Positions 42,635-54,190 are shown, numbered from the stretch's first letter. The stretch is 64,000 nucleotides of DNA from Sycobia sp. Sy_11 (GCA_018907035.1 JACCIC010000027.1:4035001-4099000); one strand, 5' to 3'. Notes: generated from the letters alone by a model not told the origin. Numbers and translations: made by a program.

Positions 42635-43087
42635 TTCTCTCCTTTTTTTCTCAACCACCTAGTCCTATCCGGTTCTTGGAGCGACCCTTCCTAAGTTGGA
42701 GAACTCAAAAAACCAAATCCACACCCAATTCGTCTATTCTTTGTATTATTTATTTTTATTTAAAAGAGTTAGGAGACCTGGTTATTAGGGCCGAGGCCAT
42801 TCCGATTGTTTTTCGAAAAGAAGACAATTTGAATGAAATACAAGCCTTGGGCTGTAACCAGTTTTAAACCCAGTTAGGAAATAAAGTATTAAAATACTCA
42901 ATCTTCTTCTCCCTATTATTAACAAAATTCATCAGCGGAAAGGATTACGCGAGTTTCCCGAGCTATTCAGATTAATTCCTCAGGCTCAAAAATAAGCTCG
43001 AGATATACCAGCGCATTTACCCAAAGGGTGCATGCGCAGGCTTATAAGGTAAAGGCGGACAGTGGGATTCTGAACTCCGACGTCACA
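41030..43087 (+). mobile_element. LTR family L2, copy b, interrupted by F1 copy d
   Basis: 41030-41082 and 41978-43087 match L2 copy a (30731-31822), ending CCGACGTCACA. The (TA)n tract of the LTR holds the insert. No primer-binding site follows at 43088, so this is a solo LTR, inserted into the env of element D. Flanks for a target duplication could not be fixed. Confidence 0.72.
41455..41936 (-). mobile_element. LTR family F1, copy d, truncated
   Basis: Minus strand starts TGTGACGAGGAACGCAAGCG at 41936, next to a TA tract, and shares GGCGGAGAGGTAAGTGAGAG and GGCCTGTAAC-type blocks with copies at 28663 and 23201. Homology stops near 41455. 41090-41454 is a purine-rich stretch (repeated GGATGCATG and AGAGAAGGAAAGGAAGATAG) that entered with it or preceded it. 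Confidence 0.7.
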
Positions 43088-43109
43088 AAATTAAGTCAAC
43101 TACGTTAAC

Positions 43110-43148
43110 TATTATAATTGCGAAGTATATATATATATATATATATTG

Positions 43149-43202
<54 letters not shown>

Positions 43203-43213
43203 TATATATTGTA

Positions 43214-43242
<29 letters not shown>
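43110..43242. repeat. Compound (TA)n microsatellite
   Basis: Three TA runs separated by TTGTAAA and TTTATATATTGTAA spacers. Confidence 0.95.
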
Positions 43243-43246
<4 letters not shown>

Positions 43247-44165
43247 TACCGTGGTATTTTCCGTTTGCGATCGTATTGCGAATCGTAGAGTTAAGGCCGC
43301 AGTTTTTGCGCCTTTCGCGGTAACGTGTTACAAGTTTGCCCTCGTGCAAACTCCGTGCGAGCGTACCGGTGTCGACGAGGAGAGGACACGCGGCAACATC
43401 CTCGCATCAGCCCCGGACCGTGAGCGAAAGCTCCGAGGAAGCGTGTACGCGTTATCATACGTGTGCCGTCGTGAGCCAGCGACGCCATCAACGGGTACGA
43501 GCCGCAGCCACGCGGAACCGCGCAATTTAGCAGCCAGGAGCAAGAGAGAGAGCGCGCGCCCGGTCGCCCTGACACCGACGAGCATCAGCGAGCGCCAGCG
43601 ACTGCACAAGCGAGCGCCAGCGACAGCACCAGCGAGCGTCGGCGACCGCACCAGCGAGCGCCAGCGACAGCATCATCGTCGTCGGCGGCAAGTAGCCTTT
43701 CGCTTTTCTTGTTATGTTCACGTGTGCGTATAGCTAGGTCCTGACCCGCCGCCGCACCCGCGCGCCGCGATCTACCGAATATATAGCTTCGCGGTTCATC
43801 CGTAATAATGTGTATATATCGCGCGTAGCCAAGTGATAAGTATCGTAATTCCTTTTTATAATATTGTACTGTCGTAAATGCGTTCGCGTATAAGTAGTTT
43901 GTTAGCATATAGTATGTAATGTTATACCGTCGTTCTCACGTGTTTCGTAATGGGAGCGTCCCGTTCCGTTTCCCCTGTCCCCCGTGTATGTTGAACGAGT
44001 GCATAATTATATAAATAATTGATGTAGCGTCGCGGAACCCGCGTATCATACCAGTACCATATGTACGTACCGGACTGTTATTGTAAATAGATCGCTAATG
44101 ATAATAAACCTTAATATTGTAATAATCTGCTAAAATCACCCACGTGGTTCATTTTTCGTTCCCCG
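43243..44165 (+). other. GC-rich segment with 24-bp minisatellite, LTR- or promoter-like
   Basis: Sharp GC rise between AT-rich flanks. At 43585-43680 the phrase GCGAGCGCCAGCGAC(A/C)GCACCA recurs three to four times. Later come AATAAACCTT (about 44104) and a pyrimidine-rich CCCCTTTCAG (about 44175) that looks like a splice acceptor. The plus frame 43251-43733 (160 codons, Arg/Ala/Ser-rich) has no domain and probably reflects composition. An LTR or untranslated 5' exon is likely, but no terminus was proven. Confidence 0.35.
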
Positions 44166-45055
44166 TCCCCTTTCAGCGGAATGCACGACCAGCAGCGTAG
44201 AAGAGCCCACACACACACACGCAAGTGAACCGTAAGTAATAACCCGATTTCGGGGTTATAATATATATATATGACGATAAGAAAATATCAGGTTGCGCAG
44301 GTAGACATTGACTAGGTTGTTGCGTAGTAGAGAATTGTGACCACAGACTACTCTGAAAATTTACTAACAAATCACGTGCATTGCTCCGCACCGAATTAGA
44401 ATCTCCATATTCTCGCTCGGGCAGCTCGGGGTACTGCTTACCTCGAGCTTTTATAAGCATGAGCGCGGCGGCGAACTTCAGTTCCGGGTTACAATCTATT
44501 TATAAATTTATAACGCGCCTCCATTATAAAAGTTTTCAGTACATTTAAAAACCAATTAACAGACGCATCAACAGCACCGATTCTTCGAGAAATACACTCC
44601 ATCTTTGGACAGAGATAATAAGGGTTGTAAAAAAAGAGAAAAAGAAAGAGATCAGAAATAAAAATAAGTAGCGATAAAAATTTGTGTTCTGTAATTATTC
44701 CTCATAACCATATCCCAATCCCGGGAAGCGATCAGTTCTCCTTATAGCTGAGAACTCTGCATGCCCCATAAACCTTGCATATCCCACTAAGGAATAGGGT
44801 TTTTAAACAGACTAGGGAAATAAGTTGGAAAACCGAAGTAGGTGTAAGCTATTTCCCTCCAAGGAAACAGTTTTCATCTAAGTGAAGCCATTGGTGTCCA
44901 ACCTATCTAAAAAAGAGTAGGTTTTTATTATTAGATGTAGGAAGAGTAAACATAAGTTCTTCAGGAACAGGGCCCGAGCTAGTGGAGGAAACTCTAGACT
45001 CAAAAGGGCGGCTTATACATCTTATGCACCAGAAGAGTTCATCTCGGACGTCACA
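44166..45055 (+). mobile_element. LTR of L2 type, copy d, left end undefined
   Basis: Ends CGGACGTCACA at 45055, the same terminal phrase as L2 copies a and b, and is followed by the best preserved primer site of this type. Upstream sequence is strongly diverged from the other copies, so the family link rests on the terminus and primer site. A hairpin, ATAACCC-GATTTCG-GGGTTAT, lies at about 44239. Confidence 0.5.
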
Positions 45056-45072
45056 TGATGTATATAAAAATT

Positions 45073-45092
45073 TTTGGGGGCTCAGCCGGGAT
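45073..45092 (+). promoter_or_regulatory. Primer-binding site after L2-type LTR
   Basis: TTTGGGGGCTCAGCCGGGAT sits 18 bp after the LTR end, equivalent to the site at 31837. The sequence next to it switches to LINE 5' region, suggesting the LINE inserted just inside this element or that the two were joined by deletion. Confidence 0.65.
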
Positions 45093-45654
45093 ATAACGTC
45101 GTTGCCACCCTGGTTTTGAAAAGCATTTACTCTCACCGACCTCCACCAGAGGTTGACATCTTGTCGCGTGACTCTTGTAGGCCGGTGTGGAGGCTCGTCT
45201 AGGGATCTGAGCGGCTGACCCGGCAATGGTCTGGGAGAGTGCGGCCCTGCCCTAGGGCGGGCTGGGTGGCGAAAAGGTGCTGATGCAGCAGACTGTCTCT
45301 CGGGCGCCAGAGTAACCACTCCTGCGGGATCCTTGAATAGGGAACCCGCGTAGGTCTCTCTCGCAGCCGGAGATGGGCCTCGGGACTCTCAAGAACAGCC
45401 AGGTGGACACTCCAGAGGCCAAGGGCAACCCCCCATTGCGTTCAGAAGGAGGCGCAATGGGTATTATATCCAACCCCCAAACCCAAGGTGGGAGCCATCG
45501 TGCTGAAGGGTACCGACTTGGCCACTGGGGTAGTAGCGGTCGCAAATGATGCCTCGAGATCACCGGGCGACCTTCCCGAGTATTTAGCCTTACCGGCACA
45601 TGCGGTGCTCTGTGTCGGCAGACTTTTATTTCCCAAGCTACTCATGGTATTCTT

Positions 45655-46671
45655 ATGGAAAAAACTGTACCTAAGCATAGTGAATGCGAGGCCCGGGAGG
45701 ATACAACGCCCCCGAGGACCTCAGTAGGAGCTACTGGCCAAGTGGGCAAGGAGGACGCAGCTCCAGGTAACAAGCCTGGAGTGGTTATAACCACTGAAAC
45801 ACTAACCAGTGTAGAGGGAAGCAGTACTGCCCCTAAGAAAAAGAGGCTGTGTGGCTCGGCCAGGAGGAAGTTGGCCCGGCAGCAAAATGCTAGCAGGACC
45901 GGCACTTCTGGGCCTACGACGCAGATTAAGATAGGGATGAAGTGGCGACAGGGATCTGATAAGACTCCGCCCTCGACATCCGGTATCGCTAAAAAGCAAA
46001 AGGAGGGGAGTGGCGGCGGTGACAATAAAGGAACCCTGCCCCCCCCCCCCAGGGAGAGAGGCTAGCGGGTGTCGGAATTATTACGGCTGCCCCAAGGTCA
46101 AACCCCCTTACATGTGTCGTGGTGCATGAAGGATACCCGGAGGTAATCATCACCTCGGAAATGTTTTCGCAATTCCGAGGGGCGGTGTCGAAGGTTATGT
46201 ATAGTGCACCACCTAACACATGGCCCAAATTTGATACCTCTGCAAGGGAGGGGCCATTATACTGGTGGCCAACAACCCGGAGGCGAAGGAGTGGCTAGCC
46301 GCTAGACTGGCTACTCTGGACTTACCCTGGGAAAGGGCCAATCTGAAAATGGGGGGTATAGAGCTCCTACAGGCTAGAGTCAAGGCGGTGACCTGAATAC
46401 CGGGGCCCCCGGAGAACCCGTCCACCGTCTTGGAAAGGCTTGAGGCGAATAATGCATCCCTCAGGAGCAAAACAAGCCTATGAAGGGTCGTCAACGTCCA
46501 AGACGGTGAGAAAGGAAGGTACTGACCATGCCGGAATCGCACGGCAGGTTGTCGGAGGCGTTAGATTACAAACCCTGGTACCTTCTGGGCAGGATCGCCT
46601 TTAAGGTGAGCCGCCGGGAGAAGCGGGTGCGTACGAAGAATGTTGAGGGCAGGAGCACGATGGAACAATAA
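45655..46671 (+). pseudogene. LINE ORF1 (gag-like)
   Basis: 45655-46065 encodes a Lys/Ser/Thr-rich N-terminal region with basic patches (PKKKRLCGSARRKLARQQ). After a frameshift at a poly-C run (46040-46050), peptides VVVHEGYPEVIITSEMFSQF, then a MYSAPPNTWPKFD segment and WLAARLATLDLPWE correspond to the RNA-binding half of ORF1 in this LINE group. It would coat the RNA. No zinc knuckle was seen. Confidence 0.65.
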
Positions 46672-47340
46672 ATGGCTCCATCGGGCATCTCATTCCTCCA
46701 GATTAACTTGCACCACTGCAAAGACGCCTCGGCCGTTATGCTGAGGAGTTTGGCGGGGGTGCAGACATGTATATCGCTAATCCAAGAACCTTGGATAGTG
46801 AAAGGTGCGATCAGGGGTCTAGGGTCGAGGGCCGCTTGCATTAGTAACTCAAGAACACTATGAATCGGTCTATGTACTGGGGACCTAGCGGTGGCCTCGG
46901 CGGAGATAATAGGGATGGGGCGAATTCTTGTCACATCTGCCTACCTACCGTATGATAACAAAGACAACCCCACTGGGGAGGTCCGGAGACTAGTAGATTA
47001 TTATAGAATCAACAGTCTTCCAATAGTCCTTGGATGTGATGCAAACGTGCACCATATGGTGTAGGGTAGCACTAAGACGAACCCAAGAGGTGTTAAACTA
47101 CTGAAGTATCTTGCGGGTACAAACCTCGAGATACTCAATGTAGGTGACACCCCAACGTTCAGAAACAGGCTAAGGGAGCAGGTAATAGATATAACTATCT
47201 GCTCAACTGGGATAGCTAATAAGATCCACGGATGGAGAGTGAAAGAGGTGGAGACACTGTCGGATCACACTCTGATAACATACTCACTTGGTACACCCAA
47301 TGAAGAGGAGCCAACTACGTTGCGCGATCCTAAGCGCACA
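46672..47340 (+). pseudogene. LINE ORF2 endonuclease domain
   Basis: SFLQINLHHCKDASAVMLRS, then a TCISLIQEPWIVKGAIRGLG stretch, is the APE-type endonuclease start, including the catalytic Asn of 'QiNL' and the Glu of 'QEPW'. After a frame change, ILVTSAYLPYDNKDNP and GCDANVHH ('cDaN.HH') follow. LREQVIDITICSTG and VETLSDHTLITYSLG give the final SDH motif. It nicks target DNA for priming. Stops at 46861 and about 47063. Confidence 0.88.
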
Positions 47341-47499
47341 GACTGACAGGGCTACAGAAGGTCCGTCGAAACTGCTTTTAAGGACTTAACTGTAGAGATC
47401 AGTGACAAGCGAACGTTGGAGAACGTCGCGAACTCCATTAATGACGCCATCAAACACGCCATTGACGAAAATTGTCGCCCCAAACGGGCGAGACCCAGG

Positions 47500-49026
47500 G
47501 TAGAGGTTCGATGGTGAAATAAGAAACTGGACTACTTGAAAGAGAAGACTATGGTCCTCCGGAAGATAGCCAGGAGAAAAGTTAGTGTTTCTCATTGGAC
47601 TGCATACAGAGCGTCCAGGGACAACTACAGCGATACAGTAAGGTCAGCCAGAGAGACAAGCTGGAGAAACTACTGTGAAAGCATATGCGAGGGTAAGGAA
47701 GCAGCTAGGCTGAACAGAGTCCTGTCGAAGGACCCTGGCGCGGTCCTAGGCACGCTGAAGAGACCCGATGGCAGTTATGCACTATCGGATGAGGAGACCT
47801 TGGAATACCTTATCCCAGTCCACTTCCCTAACTTCAGTAGAAATATTAAACAAGATGACGATGCAGTCACAGGAAATAACCACTAGACGGGTTACGCTAA
47901 ACTGAGAGCTAACCGAATGGTAGCAAACCAGATTGCAAACCAGACACCGGACAGGGTCAGATGGGCTGCAGGGTCATTTGGCGCATTTAAATCCCCGGGA
48001 CCGGATGGAGTCTGCCCAGCTTTCCTACAAAGAGCTGGGGACTGTATAGTGGGCCCGATGACAAGAATGGCGCGGGCAAGCATCACTCTTGGTCATATCC
48101 CAGCAAGATGGCTAGAGACCAGGGTGGTATTTATACCTAAAGCAGAGACAAATGTGGTTATACATCGTCGAAGGATTTTAGACCCACCAACCTGACATCT
48201 TTTATTCTCAAGACTATCGAAAGGATGATTGATAGATTCATCAGAGACGAAGCCTTGAGAAGAAATCAACTCCATAAGGAGCAACATGTATACTGCACCG
48301 GAAGATCCACAGAGACGGCTCTATACAGAACCGTATCTGTGATGCGATCTCAGGTGGAGGCAAAGGGTTTGACGTAGGTGTCCTTATGAACATCGAAGGA
48401 GCCTTTAATCACAGGTCACGTAAGGTTATCAAAGAGGCCTTAAATAGGCATGATATCCCTGCTTACATCACAGAATGGATTGACCAGATGTTGGGAAATC
48501 GCATCCTGGAAACAAGCATCCAGGGAGCACAACCGTACGAGGGGGAATAGGGTCAGGGTGCCCAAAGGGGGGCGTCCTGTCCCCGCTCCTATGCTGCCTC
48601 GTGATGGACGAGCTCCTAAATAAGCTGAATAGCATTGGATGTCTGGCGGATGGTTATGCTGACGACATAATGCTCATTGCCCGTGAGCCCCTTTTAGATC
48701 CCCTTATGGGACTACTACAGGGTGTCCTTGAAGTGGTCGACAGATAGTGCAGACGGACCGGTCTCTCGGTTAACCCAGGGAAGACTGAGGTCATAGTCTG
48801 TACCAGGAGATATAAATGGAATACGAGTTGTGGCTTGGCCCTTGGAGGGCATTCTCTGACCTTTAAGAAACAAGTGAAATACCTAGGTGTGACCATTGAT
48901 AGAAAACTATTATGGAGTAAACACTTAGAGTGTGTATCTGGCAAACTGACGGCCTGTCTGCGGCAGGTTAGGAGAGCCACAGGCAGGATGTGGGGCCTCA
49001 AGCCAGGGATCATGAAATGGATATAG
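47500..49026 (+). pseudogene. LINE ORF2 reverse transcriptase domain
   Basis: AFKSPGPDGVCPAFLQRAGD is the first RT block. LETRVVFIPKAE and SKDFRPTNLTSFILKTIERM follow in shifted frames, then EQHVYCTGRSTETALYRTVS. PKGGVLSPLLCCLVMDELLN precedes the catalytic GYADDIMLIAR (about 48652-48684; YADD intact). GLSVNPGKTEVIVCTRRYKW, then VKYLGVTIDRKLLWSKHL, give the palm end and thumb. Active-site residues are intact although the frame is broken, implying relatively recent decay. Confidence 0.92.
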
Positions 49027-49210
49027 GAGGTTGTCCTGAAACCCAGGCTAACCAGAGAAGCATGGTGGTGAGGAGCATCTCCAGAGCGATTAAATCTACA
49101 CCTACTGCTGCGCTGGGCATGCTCCTCAAAATAGAGCCATTTACTGCCAACTGACTCTGACGGGAGCGACTGCAAAAGCCCTCCACAGAGTCAAAAGACC
49201 GCTCAAAGAG

Positions 49211-49912
49211 GTGATCAGAGAGGGGCTATTAAGGCTCCCCCGGGGACTGGATGAAAAGGTGACTTTGCGAATGAACCTCGACGCCACGAACAGGAGCTTC
49301 CTCTTTGACAAAAAATATAGGATCAGTATTCCATCCAGAAAGAAATGGGAGAAGGGGCTGGTAAGCATCCCCAACATTAAAGAGCTGTGGTATATAGATG
49401 GCTCTAAATGTGAAAGGGATGCAGGTGCAGTAGTGTACCAAAGAAGTAACGGAAAGGGTACAAGTTTCCCTTTGGGGAACTACCCTATCGTGTTTCAAAC
49501 TGAGCTAGTGGCAATCCTGCGGGGAGCTGAGATGGCTGCGGAAGCGGCCCTTGACACCCACTTTTGCCTCTGCTCAGACAGTAAAGGAGGATTGCAAGCT
49601 TTAAGCAGCTATACTACTAGATCCAATCTGGTAAGGGACTGTTACGAGGCCCTCAATAGACTGGCGAATAATTCAACGGTCACGCTACTATGGGTACCGG
49701 GCCATTATGGAATTAAAGGGAACATGGTGGCAGATGACCTTGCCAAAATAGGAGCTAAAACTCCCTATAGCGGCTCTGAGCCGGCTGTACAACACCCTCA
49801 TCAAGGGGGAAATAGAGAGGTGGATAAGGGAAGAAAAAAGGCCGACTATGGGAGACAAATGGAGAGTGCAGGCAGGTTAAAGCCTTCACCTCCAAGGACT
49901 GGACTAGGGTAA
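49211..49912 (+). pseudogene. LINE ORF2 RNase H domain
   Basis: ELWYIDGSKCERDAGAVVYQ has the first catalytic Asp (iDGSk). FQTELVAILRGAEMAAEAAL has the Glu (TELvAi). CLCSDSKGGLQALSS has the second Asp (SDSkgal). VTLLWVPGHYGIKGNMVADD, then LAKIGAK, has the VPGH...N..ADdlAk end. All four catalytic residues are present. The open frame is 233 codons and among the best preserved parts of the LINE; it extends past the domain into C-terminal sequence, then shifts frame. Confidence 0.9.
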
Positions 49913-50260
49913 CCGTTGGCCTCAGTAGAAGAAGGGCAAAACTACTCATCGAGATCCTCACAGGTCACGGTAAAATTAATGCCCACATGTACAAAATGGA
50001 TCTCGTGAGAGACCACTTCTGCCGCTTTTACTACACAGAGGATGACATCTTCTGTGCCACTGTCCAAATATATCTGAGAAAAGGCGGCGATATTTGGGGG
50101 CTACCTACTTGGAGATTGAGGACATTAAATCCAGTATGACGACCGGAATAATTTCATTCTGCGAGGCTTGCCGTTTATAGCGGCTGCTGGTCAAGGGAGG
50201 GATGCGAAGGATTTACCCATGCGTCCAGAGGCCGGGAAGGTCCAACTCCTCAAAATAAAA

Positions 50261-50366
50261 TAAATAAATAAATATATATATATATGTTTTCTTATCTAAT
50301 CATGAATACATATATGAGCGCATATATGATGGCTTATAAAATGCACGTGTAAGTGTATCGGTATAC

Positions 50367-50417
<51 letters not shown>

Positions 50418-50763
50418 ATATAAAACCAAGGATAAAAGTAGGCAAATCTATAAACATGTACGAATATAACCAAGAAGACAAGTATTAAGAAAAGAACATA
50501 TACCAACACAATTACATATACATATTTATATAAATCTATATAAGTACAAAGGGACTTTGCAAACAAAGAAAATCTGAAAAAAAGGTGAGTAAAATTAGGG
50601 GAAGTAAAAAATTAATATTAATTACTATTAATAATATTAGATTTATAACTAATATTCTAAGTATATTAAAAAAGAAACCAAGGAATAACTAAAATATCTA
50701 ATATTATAGGCAACTCGAATTACCAGAAACTTAATATAAATAAAACTATCTTTGTTAATTACA
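50261..50763. other. (TA)n tract and AT-rich DNA before element E
   Basis: (TA)n at 50367-50414. The 5' LTR and leader expected for element E are not recognisable here. Confidence 0.5.
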
Positions 50764-51945
50764 GATGATCCCCATATTATCACCCGAGAGAATCAGTACA
50801 ATCAGTACATCGTCTTGAACGTATGGAAAGAAGAATATCCGAACTAATAGAAAACGATCACGATAGGTAGGAATACAGGAATTATCTAAAAAATCGAATT
50901 AAGAGTTTAGAAAAGACTCTAGAGACCGAGAGAAACGAAAAAAGATATTAAAAAATACCATATACTAAATACATTCTCTGCTCGCAGAAGAACAGAGCGA
51001 AATAAAAGACTCGAATGGAAGAGATCAACGTCTTATTGCCTTATGAAAAAATAAAGAAGAGAACGAAAAACGCTTATGATCGATCCTAGCAACAGTAGTT
51101 GAAGCCACGATTAAAATACATAAGTCACCCAAAAAGAAAAACACTACAAAGGAGAATTTGACGATCAGACCACACAACAAATTAAGAAAGGACAAGAATC
51201 ATCTACTCCCGAGAAAGCATCGAGCCTCGCTTCATGCTCAAGTAGCTGCCATATAGGACCCCAGAAAACACTGTCCTCAATAGGAACGAACACTTGATCA
51301 CATATCCAAATATAACAAATGCATCAGTACCGTCGATATCCTTGAGAGATGCTGCCCGTATACGATGTATCCAATATCATACCTGAATACGATGGATCTC
51401 ATTATTTATTGCAACAATTTCTAGAATATTGTTCCGATGCATTGGAATTAATAGACCCTAATCTCGAGGCAAAATTCACCCTCTACTTAAAAAGCCGTCT
51501 TACAGGAGACGCACGAGATGCAACGACAGGTATGAAATTCGAATCATACGACGATTTTAAAAAACACTTGCGAGAAACGTTCTCCTCATCGAAAACTATA
51601 GGTCAACTAATCGGAAAACTCAGCAAGAGTTTCAACGCAGAAATGAATCGGTATTGACATATGCTAACAAGCTAAAGACACGAGCCTCGCAGATATATGA
51701 AGCAAAAAGTAGCCACTAACGCACCCGCTATAACTACCTTTAAAACATACGTTGAAAATTCCTTAATAGATTGCCTTAGAGTAGGACTTAAGTCCGACAC
51801 TACATCCCGTCAGAAATTAACTGAAGCGGTCAATAACATTCTTAAAAACGTTATCGCCGTCGAAAAAGAAATAGAAAGGAATCAACGATTAACAGAAAGG
51901 GAAAATTTCAATCCAAGGAACAGCAATAAGCGACTAATTAATTAA
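50764..51945 (+). pseudogene. Gag, element E
   Basis: The first 230 bp parallel the gag start of element D (helix ending near CSQKNR). 51349-51657 is the best capsid frame: VYDVSNIIPEYDGSHYLLQQ, then the AKFTLYLKSRLTGDARDATT segment, then the YDDFKKHLRETF segment, typical of the gag family in which 'F.G.. ..l..Fl...e' leads the domain. 51697-51945 gives the C-terminal helices (TFKTYVENSLIDCLRVGLKS). Two frame breaks separate these pieces. Confidence 0.75.
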
Positions 51946-51959
51946 TAATATGCGAACTA

Positions 51960-52145
51960 GACATATGTCAAAAATGCATATGTCAAAAATGCGGACGTAT
52001 AGGACACACATATGCTAACTGTAGAACTCACGAAATAACGCCATCCAACGGCAATGCATTCAACAGACTAGTTTGAGCATATTGTAAGATAGTCGGTCAC
52101 ACTATAGCAGAATGTCGGAAAAAACTTTATAATCATCAGAAATGA
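51960..52145 (+). pseudogene. Nucleocapsid zinc knuckles, element E
   Basis: CQKCGRIGHTYANC is a perfect CX2CX4HX4C knuckle. YCKIVGHTIAEC follows as a second one with its first Cys lost to a stop. The phrase CATATGTCAAAAATGC is duplicated in tandem just upstream (about 51962-51992), adding an extra ICQKC. Role as in element D. Confidence 0.75.
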
Positions 52146-52289
52146 CCAAGGTCCAGAAACCAGAGCGCGACCCAAGGGATTCCCAAAACACCAACGCGCT
52201 CGACTAAAGCGTCTCAACTATCAAACTTATTAGGAGAGTTAATACTTTTCGAACCAGAGTAATTCGATACATACCGAACGTAAATGTCT

Positions 52290-52965
52290 AATTCGGTCTC
52301 AAAGAACCACTCTCTTTTATGTTCGATAGTGGATCTGAATCGGAATGGATCTGAATAGTGGTCTGTATTGTGAAAAGCTATACCGGAAAATGCAGACATA
52401 AAGAAAAAGAAAATGTATACGCTCGAAGCAGTAGGTAATGCTAAAGATATTACGCTGGGGATTGTACTATTACGAATAGTTGGAATAAAAGCAGAATTTT
52501 CAATCGTCTCAGATGAATTCCCTATTTCTTACGGTGGAATCATAGGTTCCAACTACCTCATGGATAGCCAAGCTGTTATAAATTTTAACGAAAAGAACTA
52601 AGCATAAGCAACCGAACGATTGAATTAAAGGTAGGAAACACCACCATCGAAATACCTGATTATGGAATAATTAACATTCGTACATAACAAGAAAGAAACC
52701 TTCGACCTGTTGTAAAGGTCCGAGATTCGGTAGGCAGCGAATTTCTATTTCTGATTGATAGAGGATCAGAGTCAAATTTGGTAAAAAGGAGATCACTGCC
52801 CACTCGCTTTGAGATCAACGAGTCGGAATGGGCCTTCTTGACAGGTATAAACTCTAAACCATTCCTAACGCTTGGATTAATAAAAATTAAAGTTTTAGGA
52901 GGAGTATACTGGAATTTTATGTACGCGTTATCATTACGATTTACGCGTCAAACTGGATTATAGAG
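52290..52965 (+). pseudogene. Protease region, element E, apparently two retropepsin units
   Basis: First unit: LSFMFDSGSESEW (active site DSGS) is followed after a stop by LGIVLLRIVGIKAEFSIVSD, then the EFPISYGGIIGSNYLMD segment, the C-terminal 'GiiGsnfl' of a retropepsin. Second unit: SEFLFLIDRGSESNLVKR has the same context with the central residue changed (DRGS), then TLGLIKIKVLGGVYWNF. Both would cut the polyprotein. A single Ty3/gypsy Pol has one protease, so this is either a tandem duplication or a neighbouring fold with a similar motif. Element D lacks both. Confidence 0.6.
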
Positions 52966-53040
52966 CAAAAAGGATATATTACCCCACTATGGATCATCCT
53001 TTAAATTGATATAAAAAAATCTAACCGAGAACTAGAAGGA

Positions 53041-54190
53041 GAACCCAAAGGAAGAGATTCCTAATTGTATAAACGACTCAATACATACTAACACTTCTGC
53101 AGACGAATTTAGCGAGAACGATGAAATCGATGAAGAACTAGAAAATTTAAACCGAGAGCTACTGTACATCAATGACGTACCCGATAAATACTTCGATCAA
53201 TATTTTGATTCATAGAGTAATGCAATTAAAACATTACATTCTATTTCACAAAGTGATACCTCGAAAGATTTAGGTATCACTCGGAGCGTAATTGATTCAA
53301 AGAATTCTGGTCCAGAAATCAGAATCATCACATGTACTCAGATCGTAGGAATAAAGGAGCTGATACGAACCGAGCATCTCAACCCTGTCGAGATGAAGTA
53401 TGTGCAAGATTTAGTTGAAAGAAATCGCGACGTCTTTTTCCTGCTTGGAGACTCATTACCAGGCACGGACATGATAATGCATGGAATTAAAACGATCAAT
53501 GATGAACTCAACAGTATAAATTCAAATGAATACAAAACAGTATAAATTCTCCCATGCACTGAAAGATGAAATTAACAGACAAGTTAACGATCCATTAGCC
53601 ACTGGAGTAATAAAGGACTCAAATTTACCTTAGAATAGTCCTTTATGAATCATTCCTAAGCGTACTGATTCAGAAGGACACACTAGATGGTGCATAGCAC
53701 TTGATTTTAGGGCCCTTAATGACAAATATAATGACAAACATACAACGCTGCATTTAGCACCCCATTTGGCCACTATGAATTCGTTAGAATGCCATTGGAG
53801 TCAAAAATGCATTCGCAACATTTCAAAGACTAATGGATAGTCTCTTAGAAGGATTACAGAGGATAAAACTTTGTCTACCTAGGCCATATCGTCGTCTATG
53901 CTAACACTCTGGAAGAACATGATCAGAAAGTCAAATTGTTATTAGATAGACCCCAAGGAGCAGGATTAATATTACAGTTTGACAAATGTGAGTTTTTAAA
54001 ACGGGAAGTCAATTATTTAGGGCAGCGACTGAGTGAAACGGGACTTACTCCAGACCCAAAGAAAATAGAGGCTGTAAAGAACTTACCACAACCTAAGAAT
54101 GTAAAAAATGTTAGCCAATTTCTTGGTCTACCTGACAGTGAAAAAATCGACCTATTACATATACGTCGCGCGTGTTACGCAGTGTCGAAC
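53041..54190 (+). pseudogene. Pol linker and reverse transcriptase, element E, internally deleted
   Basis: The linker has IKELIRTEHLNPVEMKYVQD, then DVFFLLGDSLPGTD, close to the element D linker. RT fingers (YKFSHALKDEINRQVNDPLA in shifted frames) and LDFRALND are present, followed by a jump to the FEFVRMP-like region, so part of the palm is deleted. The catalytic site reads VYLGHIVVYA, YLGH in place of YxDD. FDKCEFLKREVNYLGQRLSE, then KKIEAVKNLPQPKN and VSQFLGL form the thumb and connection. It is inactive. Confidence 0.85.

Larger units (their letters stand above)
45100..50260 (+). mobile_element. Non-LTR retrotransposon (LINE with RNase H), nearly full length, mutated
   Basis: Order: 5' region (45100-45650), ORF1 (45655-46671), endonuclease (46672-47340), RT (47500-49026), RNase H (49211-49912), 3' region, and a tail AAAATAAAATAAATAAATAA at about 50250. 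The combination of apurinic-type endonuclease, RT and RNase H places it in the I/LOA/R1 group; I would favour a LOA-like clade. At least ten stops or frameshifts. GC content is well above the flanks, as is usual for these elements in AT-rich insects. Confidence 0.9.

Noticed and set aside
43251..43733. 160-codon Arg/Ala/Ser-rich ORF
   Set aside because: It is driven by GC-rich minisatellite composition, with long frames on the opposite strand as well; no domain.
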